60,830 bases of DNA from Oleispira sp. (lineage in GTDB: Bacteria > Pseudomonadota > Gammaproteobacteria > Pseudomonadales > Oceanobacteraceae): positions 104,915 through 165,744 of the forward strand of contig JAESQF010000123.1 in NCBI GenBank assembly GCA_016765295.1. Direction: 5' to 3'. The notes below the pieces were generated by a model that searched no databases, was not told the origin of the DNA, and worked only from the letters and a program-made list of their open reading frames with translations. Made by a program: the position numbers and the translations under genes. Positions 28,614 through 38,000 of the stretch are shown here, one piece after another. How positions within the stretch are numbered: position 1 is the first letter of the stretch; every line of letters starts with the position of its first letter.

Positions 28614-31600
28614 TTAGAGCTTTCTTTTATAACCGTTGGCTAGAGTTAATACTAGTAAAGTAAACAGAAAAATAATGGAAAAAGGCCCTCCACCGTTCTT
28701 TGAGTCTCCGTTATTAGTATTCTCGGGGGAAGCAAAGGTTTCTATATTGAAGCTGTTGAGTGTAAGTCCATAGCGACTTACTGGGCCAATGCCTTTTAAA
28801 TAGACTGTTTCATTGCCATTTTCTATAATCGTGACGGATTCGTAAGTATTTCCATGCCAGCTAAATTCACCTATATTTTTTAAATACCATTGGGTTGAAA
28901 TCGTATCAAAATTATTACTCCCTTCAATATTCGTTTCACCTAAAAAGGTGGTGATTTTTCCAGGGATGAGTTTACTGGGCATTATAGGAATGTTTTTGAA
29001 TGAGCGCTTATTGGGGCCGTTGTTGTCAGAGGCCGATATTATATAAATACCATCTGGTGTTCTTTCTATTACCCATACTATTTCATCGTTAAAAACCATC
29101 TCAAATTGGTTGTTTTTACCTGATTTTGTTAGCGAGACATGTAGAAGTTGATCATCTGTAACATAGAAGTATTGAATAGTACCCAGCGGAAAGTATTCAG
29201 TTAAATCAAAAGCGTTATATTCATCTGCTATCTCTGGATTCAAGCCTTGATGCAATTCATATAAATTTGATGCTCCATCATTATCGAAATCTTGAAGCGC
29301 ATCTTCAGAATTAAGTGGATTTAAGAAGTCATATTTGTCTTCATCTACATCAAGAATGCCGTCATTATCATCATCCATGTCACAAAGATCTCCGATGCGA
29401 TCCCAATCAAAATCGTTTTGACTTGTATTCTTTATTAATGGGCAGTTATCTTCCTCATTATCTATACCATCTTGATCCTTATCTCGTGCTAGAGCGACAT
29501 CATCCACTGAATCGCAAGCATCACCAAGTTCGTCATCGTCAATATTGTATTGATCAGGGTTAAAGATTTCTGGGCAGTTATCGTTAACATTAGTATGTCC
29601 ATCGCCATCACGATCATCACCATAAGGGTCGATATCACATACATTACCAAGACCATCCTGATCAGAGTCATATTGGTCTCTATTACTATCTTCAGGGCAA
29701 TTATCAATATTATCGTAAATGTTATCTGAGTCTTTATCTGGACCGAATTTTATTTCATCGATTAGCATAAAATCAGCTGCTGAAGATGCTGTTTTATCAA
29801 CATCTATACTGAATCTAAATTCAATTGTGTGAATACCCTCAGGTAAAGGAAAATAATTTTCTTTCCACTCACTGTTATCAATACTTATTTGATGTGAATT
29901 ATTATCAATAAATACTTCGAAATCATAAGTGAATGGATTTGAACCTAGGAATTGGTTTTTAAAAGAAAAAGTGCCGGCACTAAAATCAGCAGTGAAAAAT
30001 ATGCTTGAATGACCACTTCGCATGGTAACTGGAGATGAATGTAATACTTGGTTGTTATTAGACTCTTTGATTTTCCAACTTAATGTATCTGAGAACGAAT
30101 AAAACTCTTGGGGTATTCCATTGCTAAAGTTATTAGTATAATCATTAATAGTATCGGGCTTAGAATTAGGGTCATCTATTGCAGTTTCTAAAAAAAATTC
30201 TGCACGGTTATTGAAACCATCTCCATCTAAATCTTCTTCTGCATCCATTGGATTAAACGCAGATAGTCCATATTTAATTTCGAAAATGTCAGGTATTTGA
30301 TCATTATCATCATCTAGATCGCAGTCATCACCTTTATTGTCTTGATCAAAATCTTTTTGCGTTGGATTGCTTGTTGTAGTGCAGTTATCTATTAGATCAT
30401 TAATTCCGTCTTCATCCATATCAGGCAGATTGCTAATATCATATATAGTGAAAATGGGCCCGCTAGATGATTGCTTAATAATGAATAATTTTTTAGAAAA
30501 AGAGAGTAGTCTAATGTTTGATGCATCTTCAATATTCGTTTCAGATAAAATCTCATAATTATCTTTCCATAACTGTAAAGTGGTCGTGCCAGATTTTATC
30601 GTAGCTAATAAACTACCTATCCAAATAGCATCGTCGATATCATTAGTTAAAGAGTTCATAAGACTAAAATTATCACTATTTAATATCTGACCTTTACCAT
30701 TAATAAGTAAATTTCCGTCGTTATTGATTCGTAAAGGTGAAAGGTTACTTATATCATCATGTATCAAGTTGGTTATGTTGTTACTGTTATAAATAAAACT
30801 TCCTTGTAAGTATTCGAATAATGTAATTCGGCTGCTGCTAACGACATACAAGTAATTTTTTTGTGGGTTCCAAATATACTCAAATAGGTTATTTCTTTCA
30901 TGTGTTGGAGCGCCATTATCTATTTGTTCTCCTCTGAGGTTGTAGCTGTAATTTGTTATCCCAGAAAATACCCCTCCTGCATCGGCACTAATTAAGTAGC
31001 TATCTATGGCGAATAAACCCTCTACAGATTTGGCAAGGCTATTGAAGTGTATTTCTTTTGCATCCTTGCCAAGACTAACGTCGAAATAAGTTATTCTGCC
31101 AGATGGGTAGCCTAAATAGAGGCGTTGATGCAGGCTAGAGAGTGTTACCCAAGAAGGAGCTTTCAAGAGTGATAAACTAGGGCCGTACCTTTGCTCGTTG
31201 ACTTGCCAATTGAAAATACTAAGGGTGTCAGTATCAACAAGATAAATATTATTTTTACCGTCGGTTTCAATGAATTCTGGTTTGTAATTGAAATTTATCG
31301 GATTAGGAGCTTCGTCTGGGATAGGGATTCTAAGGCTGTCAATACTCGTTTTGTTAGCTAAAACATCAGCTTCTGAAATAACAAAACTAGTAATAATATT
31401 ATTGTATGCAGAAATTATTGTTGGGGTATGATCAAGGGTGATTTGTCCTTGATCAATATTATCTTTATTAAATATAAATAATGTTTTATTACGCAATACA
31501 ATAGGACGATCATCTAAAAATGTCATTGTATTAAAAGGGCCTGCTAGGCTTCCCTCATATCCTAGCTCTGATGTATAAATGATGCCAGAATTATCATATA

Positions 31601-32219
31601 TTTTATTATTGAATGTATTTCTAAATAATTCATTACCACTAGGTTTAGAATTCCTACTGTTGGCACTAGTCACAATAGTAATGCCGCCGTTTTCAGCCAG
31701 CGTTGTTTTATAAATAGTGCTGAAATCATTCCTTCGGTAATAATAGGATTGATTGGAGCTTGAACCCAGAATAGATTGCACTGAATATATATGATTAGTA
31801 TATCGAATAGAAAAATCAGCGCTATTTATTGAAGATATAGTATCACTCTCTTCAATAACTTGAATGAAGGAATTTACGTTGCTCAAGTGCAATATATCAG
31901 TAGTAAAATTTCGAACTAGTGTATTCGAACTGCCTGCCTTGTTTATACGTCTAAGTTCTCGATTGTATCCAATATAAATATACTGTTCAGTAGGGTTAAA
32001 GGCTGTGGGGGGGTTGTCTAAAGGAATTTCGGCTAAAAATGAAGCGCTAGTTAGGTTGTAACGTATTATCTTGTTTGGGTTGGAAAATAAAAAGTATACG
32101 GTATCATTTTGTTGTTTACTGTCGATTATTGCTGCAAAGCTCAACGGCGAGGTAATTATGCTAGCAAAGAAAAAACTGAGGATGGATAGAGCCATCGTTG
32201 TAATTTTTGTATTTATCAA
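28614..32219 (-). CDS. large surface protein with thrombospondin type 3 repeats and GlyGly-CTERM-like anchor
   Basis: The 1201-residue protein starts at TTG 32219, chosen because AGGGA lies 7 bases upstream; the first ATG (32195) has no ribosome site and would cut the signal peptide's basic end. Signal sequence about 1-29. Residues ~30-595 look like a beta-propeller (repeated YIGYNRELRRIN, LYLGYPSGRITYFD). TSP3-type calcium repeats (DxDxDGxxDxxDNC) fill ~600-680 and ~827-990, around a beta-sandwich at ~690-820 (LIDEIKFGPD). Residues ~995-1165 are unassigned. The tail is NGGGPF plus a hydrophobic helix and KRKL, a GlyGly-CTERM-like signal. It is AT-richer than its neighbours. Likely a calcium-stabilised adhesin or surface factor; function unknown. 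Confidence 0.75.
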   Translation of the reverse strand: MINTKITTMALSILSFFFASIITSPLSFAAIIDSKQQNDTVYFLFSNPNKIIRYNLTSASFLAEIPLDNPPTAFNPTEQYIYIGYNRELRRINKAGSSNTLVRNFTTDILHLSNVNSFIQVIEESDTISSINSADFSIRYTNHIYSVQSILGSSSNQSYYYRRNDFSTIYKTTLAENGGITIVTSANSRNSKPSGNELFRNTFNNKIYDNSGIIYTSELGYEGSLAGPFNTMTFLDDRPIVLRNKTLFIFNKDNIDQGQITLDHTPTIISAYNNIITSFVISEADVLANKTSIDSLRIPIPDEAPNPINFNYKPEFIETDGKNNIYLVDTDTLSIFNWQVNEQRYGPSLSLLKAPSWVTLSSLHQRLYLGYPSGRITYFDVSLGKDAKEIHFNSLAKSVEGLFAIDSYLISADAGGVFSGITNYSYNLRGEQIDNGAPTHERNNLFEYIWNPQKNYLYVVSSSRITLFEYLQGSFIYNSNNITNLIHDDISNLSPLRINNDGNLLINGKGQILNSDNFSLMNSLTNDIDDAIWIGSLLATIKSGTTTLQLWKDNYEILSETNIEDASNIRLLSFSKKLFIIKQSSSGPIFTIYDISNLPDMDEDGINDLIDNCTTTSNPTQKDFDQDNKGDDCDLDDDNDQIPDIFEIKYGLSAFNPMDAEEDLDGDGFNNRAEFFLETAIDDPNSKPDTINDYTNNFSNGIPQEFYSFSDTLSWKIKESNNNQVLHSSPVTMRSGHSSIFFTADFSAGTFSFKNQFLGSNPFTYDFEVFIDNNSHQISIDNSEWKENYFPLPEGIHTIEFRFSIDVDKTASSAADFMLIDEIKFGPDKDSDNIYDNIDNCPEDSNRDQYDSDQDGLGNVCDIDPYGDDRDGDGHTNVNDNCPEIFNPDQYNIDDDELGDACDSVDDVALARDKDQDGIDNEEDNCPLIKNTSQNDFDWDRIGDLCDMDDDNDGILDVDEDKYDFLNPLNSEDALQDFDNDGASNLYELHQGLNPEIADEYNAFDLTEYFPLGTIQYFYVTDDQLLHVSLTKSGKNNQFEMVFNDEIVWVIERTPDGIYIISASDNNGPNKRSFKNIPIMPSKLIPGKITTFLGETNIEGSNNFDTISTQWYLKNIGEFSWHGNTYESVTIIENGNETVYLKGIGPVSRYGLTLNSFNIETFASPENTNNGDSKNGGGPFSIIFLFTLLVLTLANGYKRKL

Positions 32220-32394
32220 GGTGCATCCCTACATAAAACTGATAAATTTATAATTGACGGGATTCTACCTTCAACGCTTGTTCTCGTCTAGGCGATTTAA
32301 TTACCGGAATCGTAAATATTATCCATCAAAAAAATTTCTAAAAGCACTCATGCTAGGTTTCAGGCTGTCTTTACGCCAAATCATCGCTGTCGTA

Positions 32395-33177
32395 CTACTG
32401 CTCCATTTGCTTGCTAGTTTGTGCTGCTGAATACTGCTGGTAAAAGGGTAGTAGTCCAATAACACCTGGCACTATGCCTACTCCCATACCAGCCGCCACA
32501 CAGCTCAATAGCGTGTGGTAAGAGCTGATTTCGATGATCTGCGCCGCTATGCCAGCATCTTTGGTCCAGTCACGCAGTCGGCCGCGATAGGCGCATAAAT
32601 GGCTGAAGCTAAGGAGTGTTGGCTCAGGGTCTAAATCATCAGTGCTGGAAATTTTTTTATGCTTTAGGTCTGATACCAGAACTAACTCTTCTTCGAAGAT
32701 GTTGCTGATCTCTAGTCGAACATCCTTTCTTGGATCTGCGACTAGGGCAAGATCGATCTCTCCTGCTAGAACCTTCTCTATCAATTGCCCTGTTGGGCCA
32801 GTTTCTATCTGTAGATTAACTTCTGGGTATTCTTGGTGAAAACGCATTAGCGGTTCGGTCAGTCTGGTTGCTGCAACAGCTTCCATAGCTCCAATGGTTA
32901 AGCGCCCCTTAGGTGTTGTTTGCTGCAGTTCGTTGATGGCCTGCTGAGATAGATTGATCATCTGCTTGGCATAAGGCAGAAGCTGCTCCCCTGCGGGAGA
33001 TATGCGCAGACGATTCTTTTCTCTTAAGAACAGCTGGGTATCCAGCTCTTGTTCAAGCTTTTGAATACGCGCGGTGATATTAGAGGGAACTCGGTGCAAC
33101 TGTTTTGCCGCGGCGGTAATGCCTCCACAAAGAGCGACCGCTTGAAATACCTTCAAATCTGATAATTCCATAAACAC
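32395..33177 (-). CDS. LysR-family regulator, apparently truncated by a 3' frameshift
   Basis: The 260-residue reading has a full winged helix-turn-helix (about 6-64: GITAAAKQLHRVPSNITARI, QKLEQELDTQLFLREKNRLR) and most of the effector domain, up to CVAAGMGVGIVPGVIGLLPF near 245. The expected family ending (hydrophobic strand plus WRKDS helix) is absent in this frame. It is present in the +1 frame just downstream: TTAMIWRKDSLKPSMSAF then RNFFDG and a TAA at 32319-32321. A one-base indel near the homopolymer at 32442-32448 would restore a ~286-residue protein. It is divergent from the EamA remnant, a common LysR-transporter pairing. Probably a recent pseudogene, or a sequencing error. Confidence 0.75.
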   Translation of the reverse strand: MFMELSDLKVFQAVALCGGITAAAKQLHRVPSNITARIQKLEQELDTQLFLREKNRLRISPAGEQLLPYAKQMINLSQQAINELQQTTPKGRLTIGAMEAVAATRLTEPLMRFHQEYPEVNLQIETGPTGQLIEKVLAGEIDLALVADPRKDVRLEISNIFEEELVLVSDLKHKKISSTDDLDPEPTLLSFSHLCAYRGRLRDWTKDAGIAAQIIEISSYHTLLSCVAAGMGVGIVPGVIGLLPFYQQYSAAQTSKQMEQ

Positions 33178-33195
33178 CTCGTCGACTACTTTTAG

Positions 33196-33246
33196 TTATT
33201 CACTATATGAGAATAAGTTATTCATTATTATTCATTTTTAATGAAT
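33196..33246. promoter_or_regulatory. two dyads in the LysR/EamA divergent region
   Basis: TTATTC-N9-GAATAA at 33196-33216 and ATTCATT-TTT-AATGAAT at 33230-33246 are inverted repeats in the gap between the divergent LysR gene and the EamA remnant. The TTATTCA word recurs between them, as expected of a LysR recognition site plus activation site. Confidence 0.5.
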
Positions 33247-33330
33247 GATAAAGAGGTCTATTGTAAATCCATGAATAAGATAAAGAGCATTAATGACAAG
33301 CAGGGTTAATAACAGAGGCTAGGTAGCGCA

Positions 33331-33731
33331 ATGGAGGCAAGGACTCATACACAGAACAAGTGGCACGTATCAGCAGATATGATTATCTGGTCGGCGATCA
33401 TTTTTATGGATTGAATGAATTATTACCTTACGATCAAATTGCCTTGCGCTATATGATGTGTGCAGCTGTGATTACCCCTAGTTTTTTCACCCGCAGTCGC
33501 TTTCTGTTTTATGTACCGCGCTTGATTATTTGTGCGTTGACTGAGTTTAGCCATCAAGTATTGATGGTAATGATTCGTCGCATAGCGGCGATGATGTTCA
33601 TGGTAGGTGTTTACTTCTTTATGGCTTTTTTTATTGCAGATGATCAACCAGGGCCACAAGCTGTGCTCTGGGCTAAAGCCGGAAAATACTACTTTGTAAA
33701 GAATAGAAGAAAGATCTGTCTTAGGTTTTAA
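33331..33731 (+). pseudogene. remnant of an EamA-family transporter gene (frameshifted and truncated)
   Basis: From ATG 33331 one frame gives WHVSADMIIWSAIIFMD, similar to the first helix of the intact EamA protein downstream (ALAAALIWAGFIIVSR). It hits TGA at 33412-33414. The adjacent frame continues the homology: LNELLPYDQIALRYMMCAAV and FYVPRLIICALTE, matching SELLAFDVIAIRYITCASIL and LFTPRLIICSLIGG of the intact copy. After about 80 codons the similarity fades and the reading ends at 33731, so roughly 180 C-terminal residues are missing. A reading of 123 codons from 33360 exists but begins inside the homologous segment. Best explained as a decayed tandem paralogue. Confidence 0.72.
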
Positions 33732-33759
33732 TAGAGAAAATCCCATGAAGGAGAGGGTT

Positions 33760-34707
33760 GTGAGTGAGCAAAGTTTGAATGATCGAAGGCAGGGATATGG
33801 ATTCGCTTTAGCGGCAGCTCTTATTTGGGCAGGATTTATTATTGTCTCGCGCATGGGAGGTATGAGTGAGCTATTAGCGTTTGATGTGATTGCGATTCGC
33901 TATATTACATGTGCGAGTATTTTACTGCCTATCTGGTGGTTTAAGTTTCGCTTTAATTTATTCACCCCGCGTTTGATCATTTGCAGCTTAATTGGCGGTT
34001 TGGCTTATGCGCTGTGTGCCTTTAGTGGTTTTCAATTAGCATCGGCATCCCATGCAGCAATCTTGTTACCTGGCATGATGCCGCTGTTTATTATCGTATT
34101 ATCATTTTTAATTAATAAAGAATCTCATGGCTGGCAGAAATGGTTAGGCATTAGCGTTATTACTTTCGGTGTTCTGGTTCTGTTTATCGGTGAGTTGGGT
34201 TTGTTTGGTGGTAATAACAGCTCGGTTGATATAAATCTCATGACTTTAATAGGGGATGGTTGGCTGGTGGCTGCGGCCTTTTTATGGGCCTTATTTTCGG
34301 TGCTAATTAAGCGCTGGCAGATAACGCCTTGGCAAGTCACTGTGAGTTTGGCATTACTGACCTGCTTATTCTATCTGCCGGTTTATCTAGCATTTTTGCC
34401 GAAGGCTTTTTCTCAGGCCAGCTGGGCGGATATTTTATTACAAGCCTTTTACCAAGGAATCATGGCGACAATTATCCAGATGATTTTTTATGTGAAAGCG
34501 GTGCAAAAGATTGGTCCATCTGAAATGGGGGCTATGATGTCGATTGTTCCTGTGATTTCAGGCATTGCTGCTATTGTGATATTTGATGAGCAAATATCTG
34601 AAGCACTGATTATCGGCTTGGTATTGGTGAGTTTAGGGGCTTGGCTTGCGCACAGTCGATTATTTAAACGTAAAAACATGTTGAATGAATCTTTAAAAAT
34701 AAATTAA
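33760..34707 (+). CDS. EamA-family (DMT) transporter
   Basis: 315 residues from GTG 33760, chosen because AAGGAG (33748-33753) lies six bases before it; ATG 33745 overlaps that ribosome site and has none of its own. Ten hydrophobic helices in two EamA repeats: first ALAAALIWAGFIIVSRMGG, second starting DGWLVAAAFLWALFSVLIK and ending IVIFDEQISEALIIGLVLVS. The repeat-typical Glu/Pro motifs (ISGIAAIVIFDE) are present. An inner-membrane drug/metabolite exporter, substrate unknown. It lies directly behind a decayed EamA paralogue and 14 bp before a tautomerase gene. Confidence 0.88.
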   Translation: MSEQSLNDRRQGYGFALAAALIWAGFIIVSRMGGMSELLAFDVIAIRYITCASILLPIWWFKFRFNLFTPRLIICSLIGGLAYALCAFSGFQLASASHAAILLPGMMPLFIIVLSFLINKESHGWQKWLGISVITFGVLVLFIGELGLFGGNNSSVDINLMTLIGDGWLVAAAFLWALFSVLIKRWQITPWQVTVSLALLTCLFYLPVYLAFLPKAFSQASWADILLQAFYQGIMATIIQMIFYVKAVQKIGPSEMGAMMSIVPVISGIAAIVIFDEQISEALIIGLVLVSLGAWLAHSRLFKRKNMLNESLKIN

Positions 34708-34721
34708 TAAAAGGAAATACT

Positions 34722-34922
34722 ATGCCTTATGTGAATATTAAAATAACCGATGAGCAAGTAACCGCAGAACAAAAGGCGGCCTTGATCGCAGGGGTGACGC
34801 AACTTTTGGTCGATGTCTTAAATAAAAACCCAGCCACGACGGTGGTGGTGATTGATGAAGTCAATACCGATAACTGGGGAATTGGTGGGGAGGTTGTTAC
34901 GGTATTGCGAAAGAAAGGCTAG
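34722..34922 (+). CDS. 4-oxalocrotonate tautomerase-family protein
   Basis: The 66-residue protein is typical of small tautomerases. Pro2 becomes the N-terminal catalytic proline once Met is removed (MPYVNIKITDEQVTAEQK). VVVIDEVNTDNWGIGGE holds the family's C-terminal strand and beta-hairpin. AAGGA precedes the start. Members isomerise unsaturated 2-oxo acids; here no ring-cleavage pathway is adjacent, so the substrate is unclear. Probably co-transcribed with the EamA gene. Confidence 0.87.
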   Translation: MPYVNIKITDEQVTAEQKAALIAGVTQLLVDVLNKNPATTVVVIDEVNTDNWGIGGEVVTVLRKKG

Positions 34923-34953
34923 ATACTGGTCGATTTCTCGCAGCAAGCAATAC

Positions 34954-34981
34954 TTGACTGGTTCGACAGAGCATTTATAAT
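34954..34981 (+). promoter_or_regulatory. sigma-70 promoter of the hybrid histidine kinase
   Basis: TTGACT (34954-34959), a 16-bp spacer and perfect TATAAT (34976-34981). Transcription should begin near 34988, 69 bases before ATG 35057. Confidence 0.75.
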
Positions 34982-35056
34982 TTTGGCATTGATAATACCT
35001 TATTGAATAATAAATTAATTAGAACCACGTTGTTTCTTGTGTCTATACTTGACTAT

Positions 35057-37927
35057 ATGTTTGCTAAAATTCGATATCTTGTACTTATTCTGTTATCACT
35101 GCCGTTGTTAGTGCTCACTATCGAGCCTGCAATGGCTGTAACAGACACTATGGAAGGCGTAACTCTAAGTGATGGGGTTGACCAATATGGCCTTGGTTAT
35201 GACCTTATCTATCTTGAAGATCCATCGTCCGAGCTGACGATAGGAGAAATTGTCAGCATTCCTGATGATGGCTTTATCCCCGGTCACAGTGAAACTTATA
35301 ACTTTGGCATGACAGAATCTGCGTATTGGTTAAAAGTTAATATCCACAACCCTCTTGCGAGTCAAAAAAAGCTTTATCTTGAAGTTGCTTATGCGCATCA
35401 CGATAATGTTGACGTATATGTTACCGATGAAAACCACTCTATTATTTCACAGCATACGACAGGTGATCATTTACCCTTTGAAACGAGGAATATAGAAAAT
35501 AGACATTTTGTTTTTTCGTTAGACTTTAGGCCAAAATCTGATACCACTCTTTACATCCGTATTAAATCAGAAGGAACTATGGAGATCCCACTAACCTTAT
35601 GGTCTCCGGAGGGCTTTTCGGAAAAGCAGGAGCATGATAGATTTGGGCTAGGTATTTACTTTGGTATAATGTTGGTATTAATACTCTATAACAGCTTTAT
35701 TTATTTATCAGTAAGGGATATCAGTTACCTCTATTATATAGGTTATATATCTTCATTTGCCTTGTTTGTATTTTGGTTTAATGGACTTGGCGTTCAATAT
35801 TTTTGGCAGAATAATCCCCTGCCAGGTATGTATTTAGGGCTTTTTTCAGCACTATTAGCCTGCTATTTTGCTATGTTGTTCACAATTAACTTTCTCGAAG
35901 TGAGAAAGAATATACCGCTATTTATACCGTTTTTTTACACTGCATATATTTTTTCATTAATACTTTTTATTGCGGGGCTGACGGTAGCTTATCCATATTT
36001 AATTTATTCAGTCGTATTCATTTCGATCCTATCGGCAATTTCCGCCATTGTCATAGGCTTGATTAGTTGGAGGAAAGGAGTTTTTTCTGCTCCTTATTAT
36101 TTACTGGCATTTATAACATTTGGTTTGGGTGTGCTACTTGTGACACTTAAGTCTGTGGGTGTATTACCCTCGGTCTTTATTACTGAATATGGTTCGCAAG
36201 TTGGTTCAGCTGTTGAGGGGATATTATTATCAATTGCGTTGGGCAACCGCATAAACCAATTGAAAAGTCGTGAAATTCAAGCTCAGCAATCATCAATAGA
36301 AAATCTTGAGCGCTACGAAAATCTGTATGAAAAGTCTTCTCAGGGTTTATTCCAATATACAATTAATAAAAACTCGTCGAGATACAATGACGCATTCGCT
36401 CAAATGTTTGGTCTTGATGATTCCAATAGGGCCGCTTTTGATAGTAATCCGTTAGCCTGTTTATCAGAAGAAGTGCAATGCAGCGTGCGCAAGCTATTGA
36501 CTGAGGAGGGAATTATCAAAGGTTATGAAACCTTAGTGAATCAGCCTGATTCAAAACAAGAAACTTGGGTGTCGATGACGTTACGCACATTAAAGGATGA
36601 TGAAGGTAAAGTAATACAAATAGACGGCTCCATGATCGATATCTCCGAAACAAAGCTTAAAGAGCGGGCAGAAAAAGAAAGGCACGACGAAGAAACGAAA
36701 CGCTTTGAAGCAGAAAAAAAACAAGAGATCAGTGAAGTAAAAAATAAGGCTAAGACGCAGTTCTTTGCCAGTATGAGTCATGAATTTAGAACGCCGTTAA
36801 CCGCAATTATTGGTTATACTGAAATAGTAGGTCGTGATACCGCCTCGGAAGAACAACGAAAATCTTATGTAAAAACTATTGGTAGTAGTGCTGAGCACAT
36901 GCTGCAATTAATTAATGACGTATTAGATCTTTCAAAAATAGAAGCTCAGCAACTCGATGTTAAATTGGTCGAGGTAGATTTGATCACGCTAGTACAAGAA
37001 ATCCATGATTTCATATGGATTCTTGCCGATAAAAAAAATATTACTTTTAACATCGATTACCAGTTTCCATTACCCTCGCTATTTGTCACTGACCCTTTGC
37101 GCTTAAAGCAGGCCCTTATTAATTTATGCTCCAACGCTGTTAAGTTTACGGCTGACGGCTGTGTAACAATGCATGTTTCTTGCGACGCAGCTAACGAAAA
37201 ACTAATCTTTGCGGTTGAAGATACAGGCGTTGGCCTAAAGCCAGAGCAAACGAAGGTCATTTTTGAAGCCTTTGTGCAAGCGGATGCCAGTACCTCTTAT
37301 AACTACGGCGGCACAGGGTTAGGTTTATACATATCTAAACTAATCGCGCAAAAATTGGGTGGCGATATTACGGTTGAAAGTGAATATCAGCAAGGCAGTA
37401 TTTTTACGATTAATGTGTCGACAGGTAGCCTTGAAAAAGTTCTTTGGAAAAGTCAGTTAGAGTTTAAATCGCTGGCTTCTGATAATAATAAAGAATTACA
37501 AATCGACAATGTACTGAGCACTGATTCGACATTAGTTGATTCAACCGATGATGGATCTACAACGGAAAAACTCAATGTCCTGCTGGCAGAAGATAATGCC
37601 GTGAATCAAAAGTTAATGACCTTTCATCTTGCTAAAAATGGGGCTGAGGTAACTATTGCTAATGATGGAATAGAAGCCGTCGCTTATGGTATTACCAAGA
37701 AGTTTGATCTAATCCTAATGGATATGGATATGCCTAAGATGGATGGGGTGACCGCAGTACGCTACTTACGTAGCAAGGGTATTAATACCAAAACCTATGC
37801 TTTGACAGGGAATACCAGTAGCGGGAGTATAGCGGAATGCATTGACGCTGGCTGTGATGGCCACTTGGCCAAACCTTTTGAGTTAGAGAAAATTGTCGCG
37901 GTTTTAGAGTCAGTAGAAAAAAGTTAA
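35057..37927 (+). CDS. hybrid sensor histidine kinase, 7TMR-DISM type
   Basis: 956 residues from ATG 35057, where a signal sequence (ending EPAMA) begins; a TTG at 35003 is only 14 bases after the predicted transcription start, and neither start has a clear ribosome site. A periplasmic DISMED2-like domain (about 50-185) is followed by seven membrane helices (about 195-400) and a PAS-like segment (about 425-535). HisKA has phospho-acceptor His575 (SMSHEFRTPL), then an ATPase domain with DTGVGLKPEQ and GGTGLGLYISK. A C-terminal receiver has phospho-acceptor Asp889 (LILMDMDMP) and AKPF. 7TMR-DISM receptors sense carbohydrates or other ligands. No downstream phosphotransferase or regulator gene is adjacent. 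Confidence 0.9.
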   Translation: MFAKIRYLVLILLSLPLLVLTIEPAMAVTDTMEGVTLSDGVDQYGLGYDLIYLEDPSSELTIGEIVSIPDDGFIPGHSETYNFGMTESAYWLKVNIHNPLASQKKLYLEVAYAHHDNVDVYVTDENHSIISQHTTGDHLPFETRNIENRHFVFSLDFRPKSDTTLYIRIKSEGTMEIPLTLWSPEGFSEKQEHDRFGLGIYFGIMLVLILYNSFIYLSVRDISYLYYIGYISSFALFVFWFNGLGVQYFWQNNPLPGMYLGLFSALLACYFAMLFTINFLEVRKNIPLFIPFFYTAYIFSLILFIAGLTVAYPYLIYSVVFISILSAISAIVIGLISWRKGVFSAPYYLLAFITFGLGVLLVTLKSVGVLPSVFITEYGSQVGSAVEGILLSIALGNRINQLKSREIQAQQSSIENLERYENLYEKSSQGLFQYTINKNSSRYNDAFAQMFGLDDSNRAAFDSNPLACLSEEVQCSVRKLLTEEGIIKGYETLVNQPDSKQETWVSMTLRTLKDDEGKVIQIDGSMIDISETKLKERAEKERHDEETKRFEAEKKQEISEVKNKAKTQFFASMSHEFRTPLTAIIGYTEIVGRDTASEEQRKSYVKTIGSSAEHMLQLINDVLDLSKIEAQQLDVKLVEVDLITLVQEIHDFIWILADKKNITFNIDYQFPLPSLFVTDPLRLKQALINLCSNAVKFTADGCVTMHVSCDAANEKLIFAVEDTGVGLKPEQTKVIFEAFVQADASTSYNYGGTGLGLYISKLIAQKLGGDITVESEYQQGSIFTINVSTGSLEKVLWKSQLEFKSLASDNNKELQIDNVLSTDSTLVDSTDDGSTTEKLNVLLAEDNAVNQKLMTFHLAKNGAEVTIANDGIEAVAYGITKKFDLILMDMDMPKMDGVTAVRYLRSKGINTKTYALTGNTSSGSIAECIDAGCDGHLAKPFELEKIVAVLESVEKS

Positions 37928-37950
37928 TAGTTATAGATTGAGTGGTGAAG

Positions 37951-37987
37951 AAAAAGGTTAAAACTCACATTGAGTTTTAACCTTTTT
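37951..37987. terminator. bidirectional intrinsic terminator, perfect 17-bp stem
   Basis: AAAAAGGTTAAAACTCA (37951-37967) pairs without a mismatch with TGAGTTTTAACCTTTTT (37971-37987) around loop CAT. Between the convergent histidine kinase and acyl-CoA synthetase genes, it serves both. Confidence 0.9.
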
Positions 37988-38000
37988 GTATTTGTAACGT

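Noticed and set aside
33423-33854. 143-codon open frame on the minus strand
   Set aside because: Antisense to the EamA remnant and the start of the intact EamA gene; no family features.
34954-35056. TTG 35003 as start of the hybrid kinase
   Set aside because: It has no Shine-Dalgarno, adds a second hydrophobic stretch before the signal peptide, and lies only 14 bases after the predicted transcription start.
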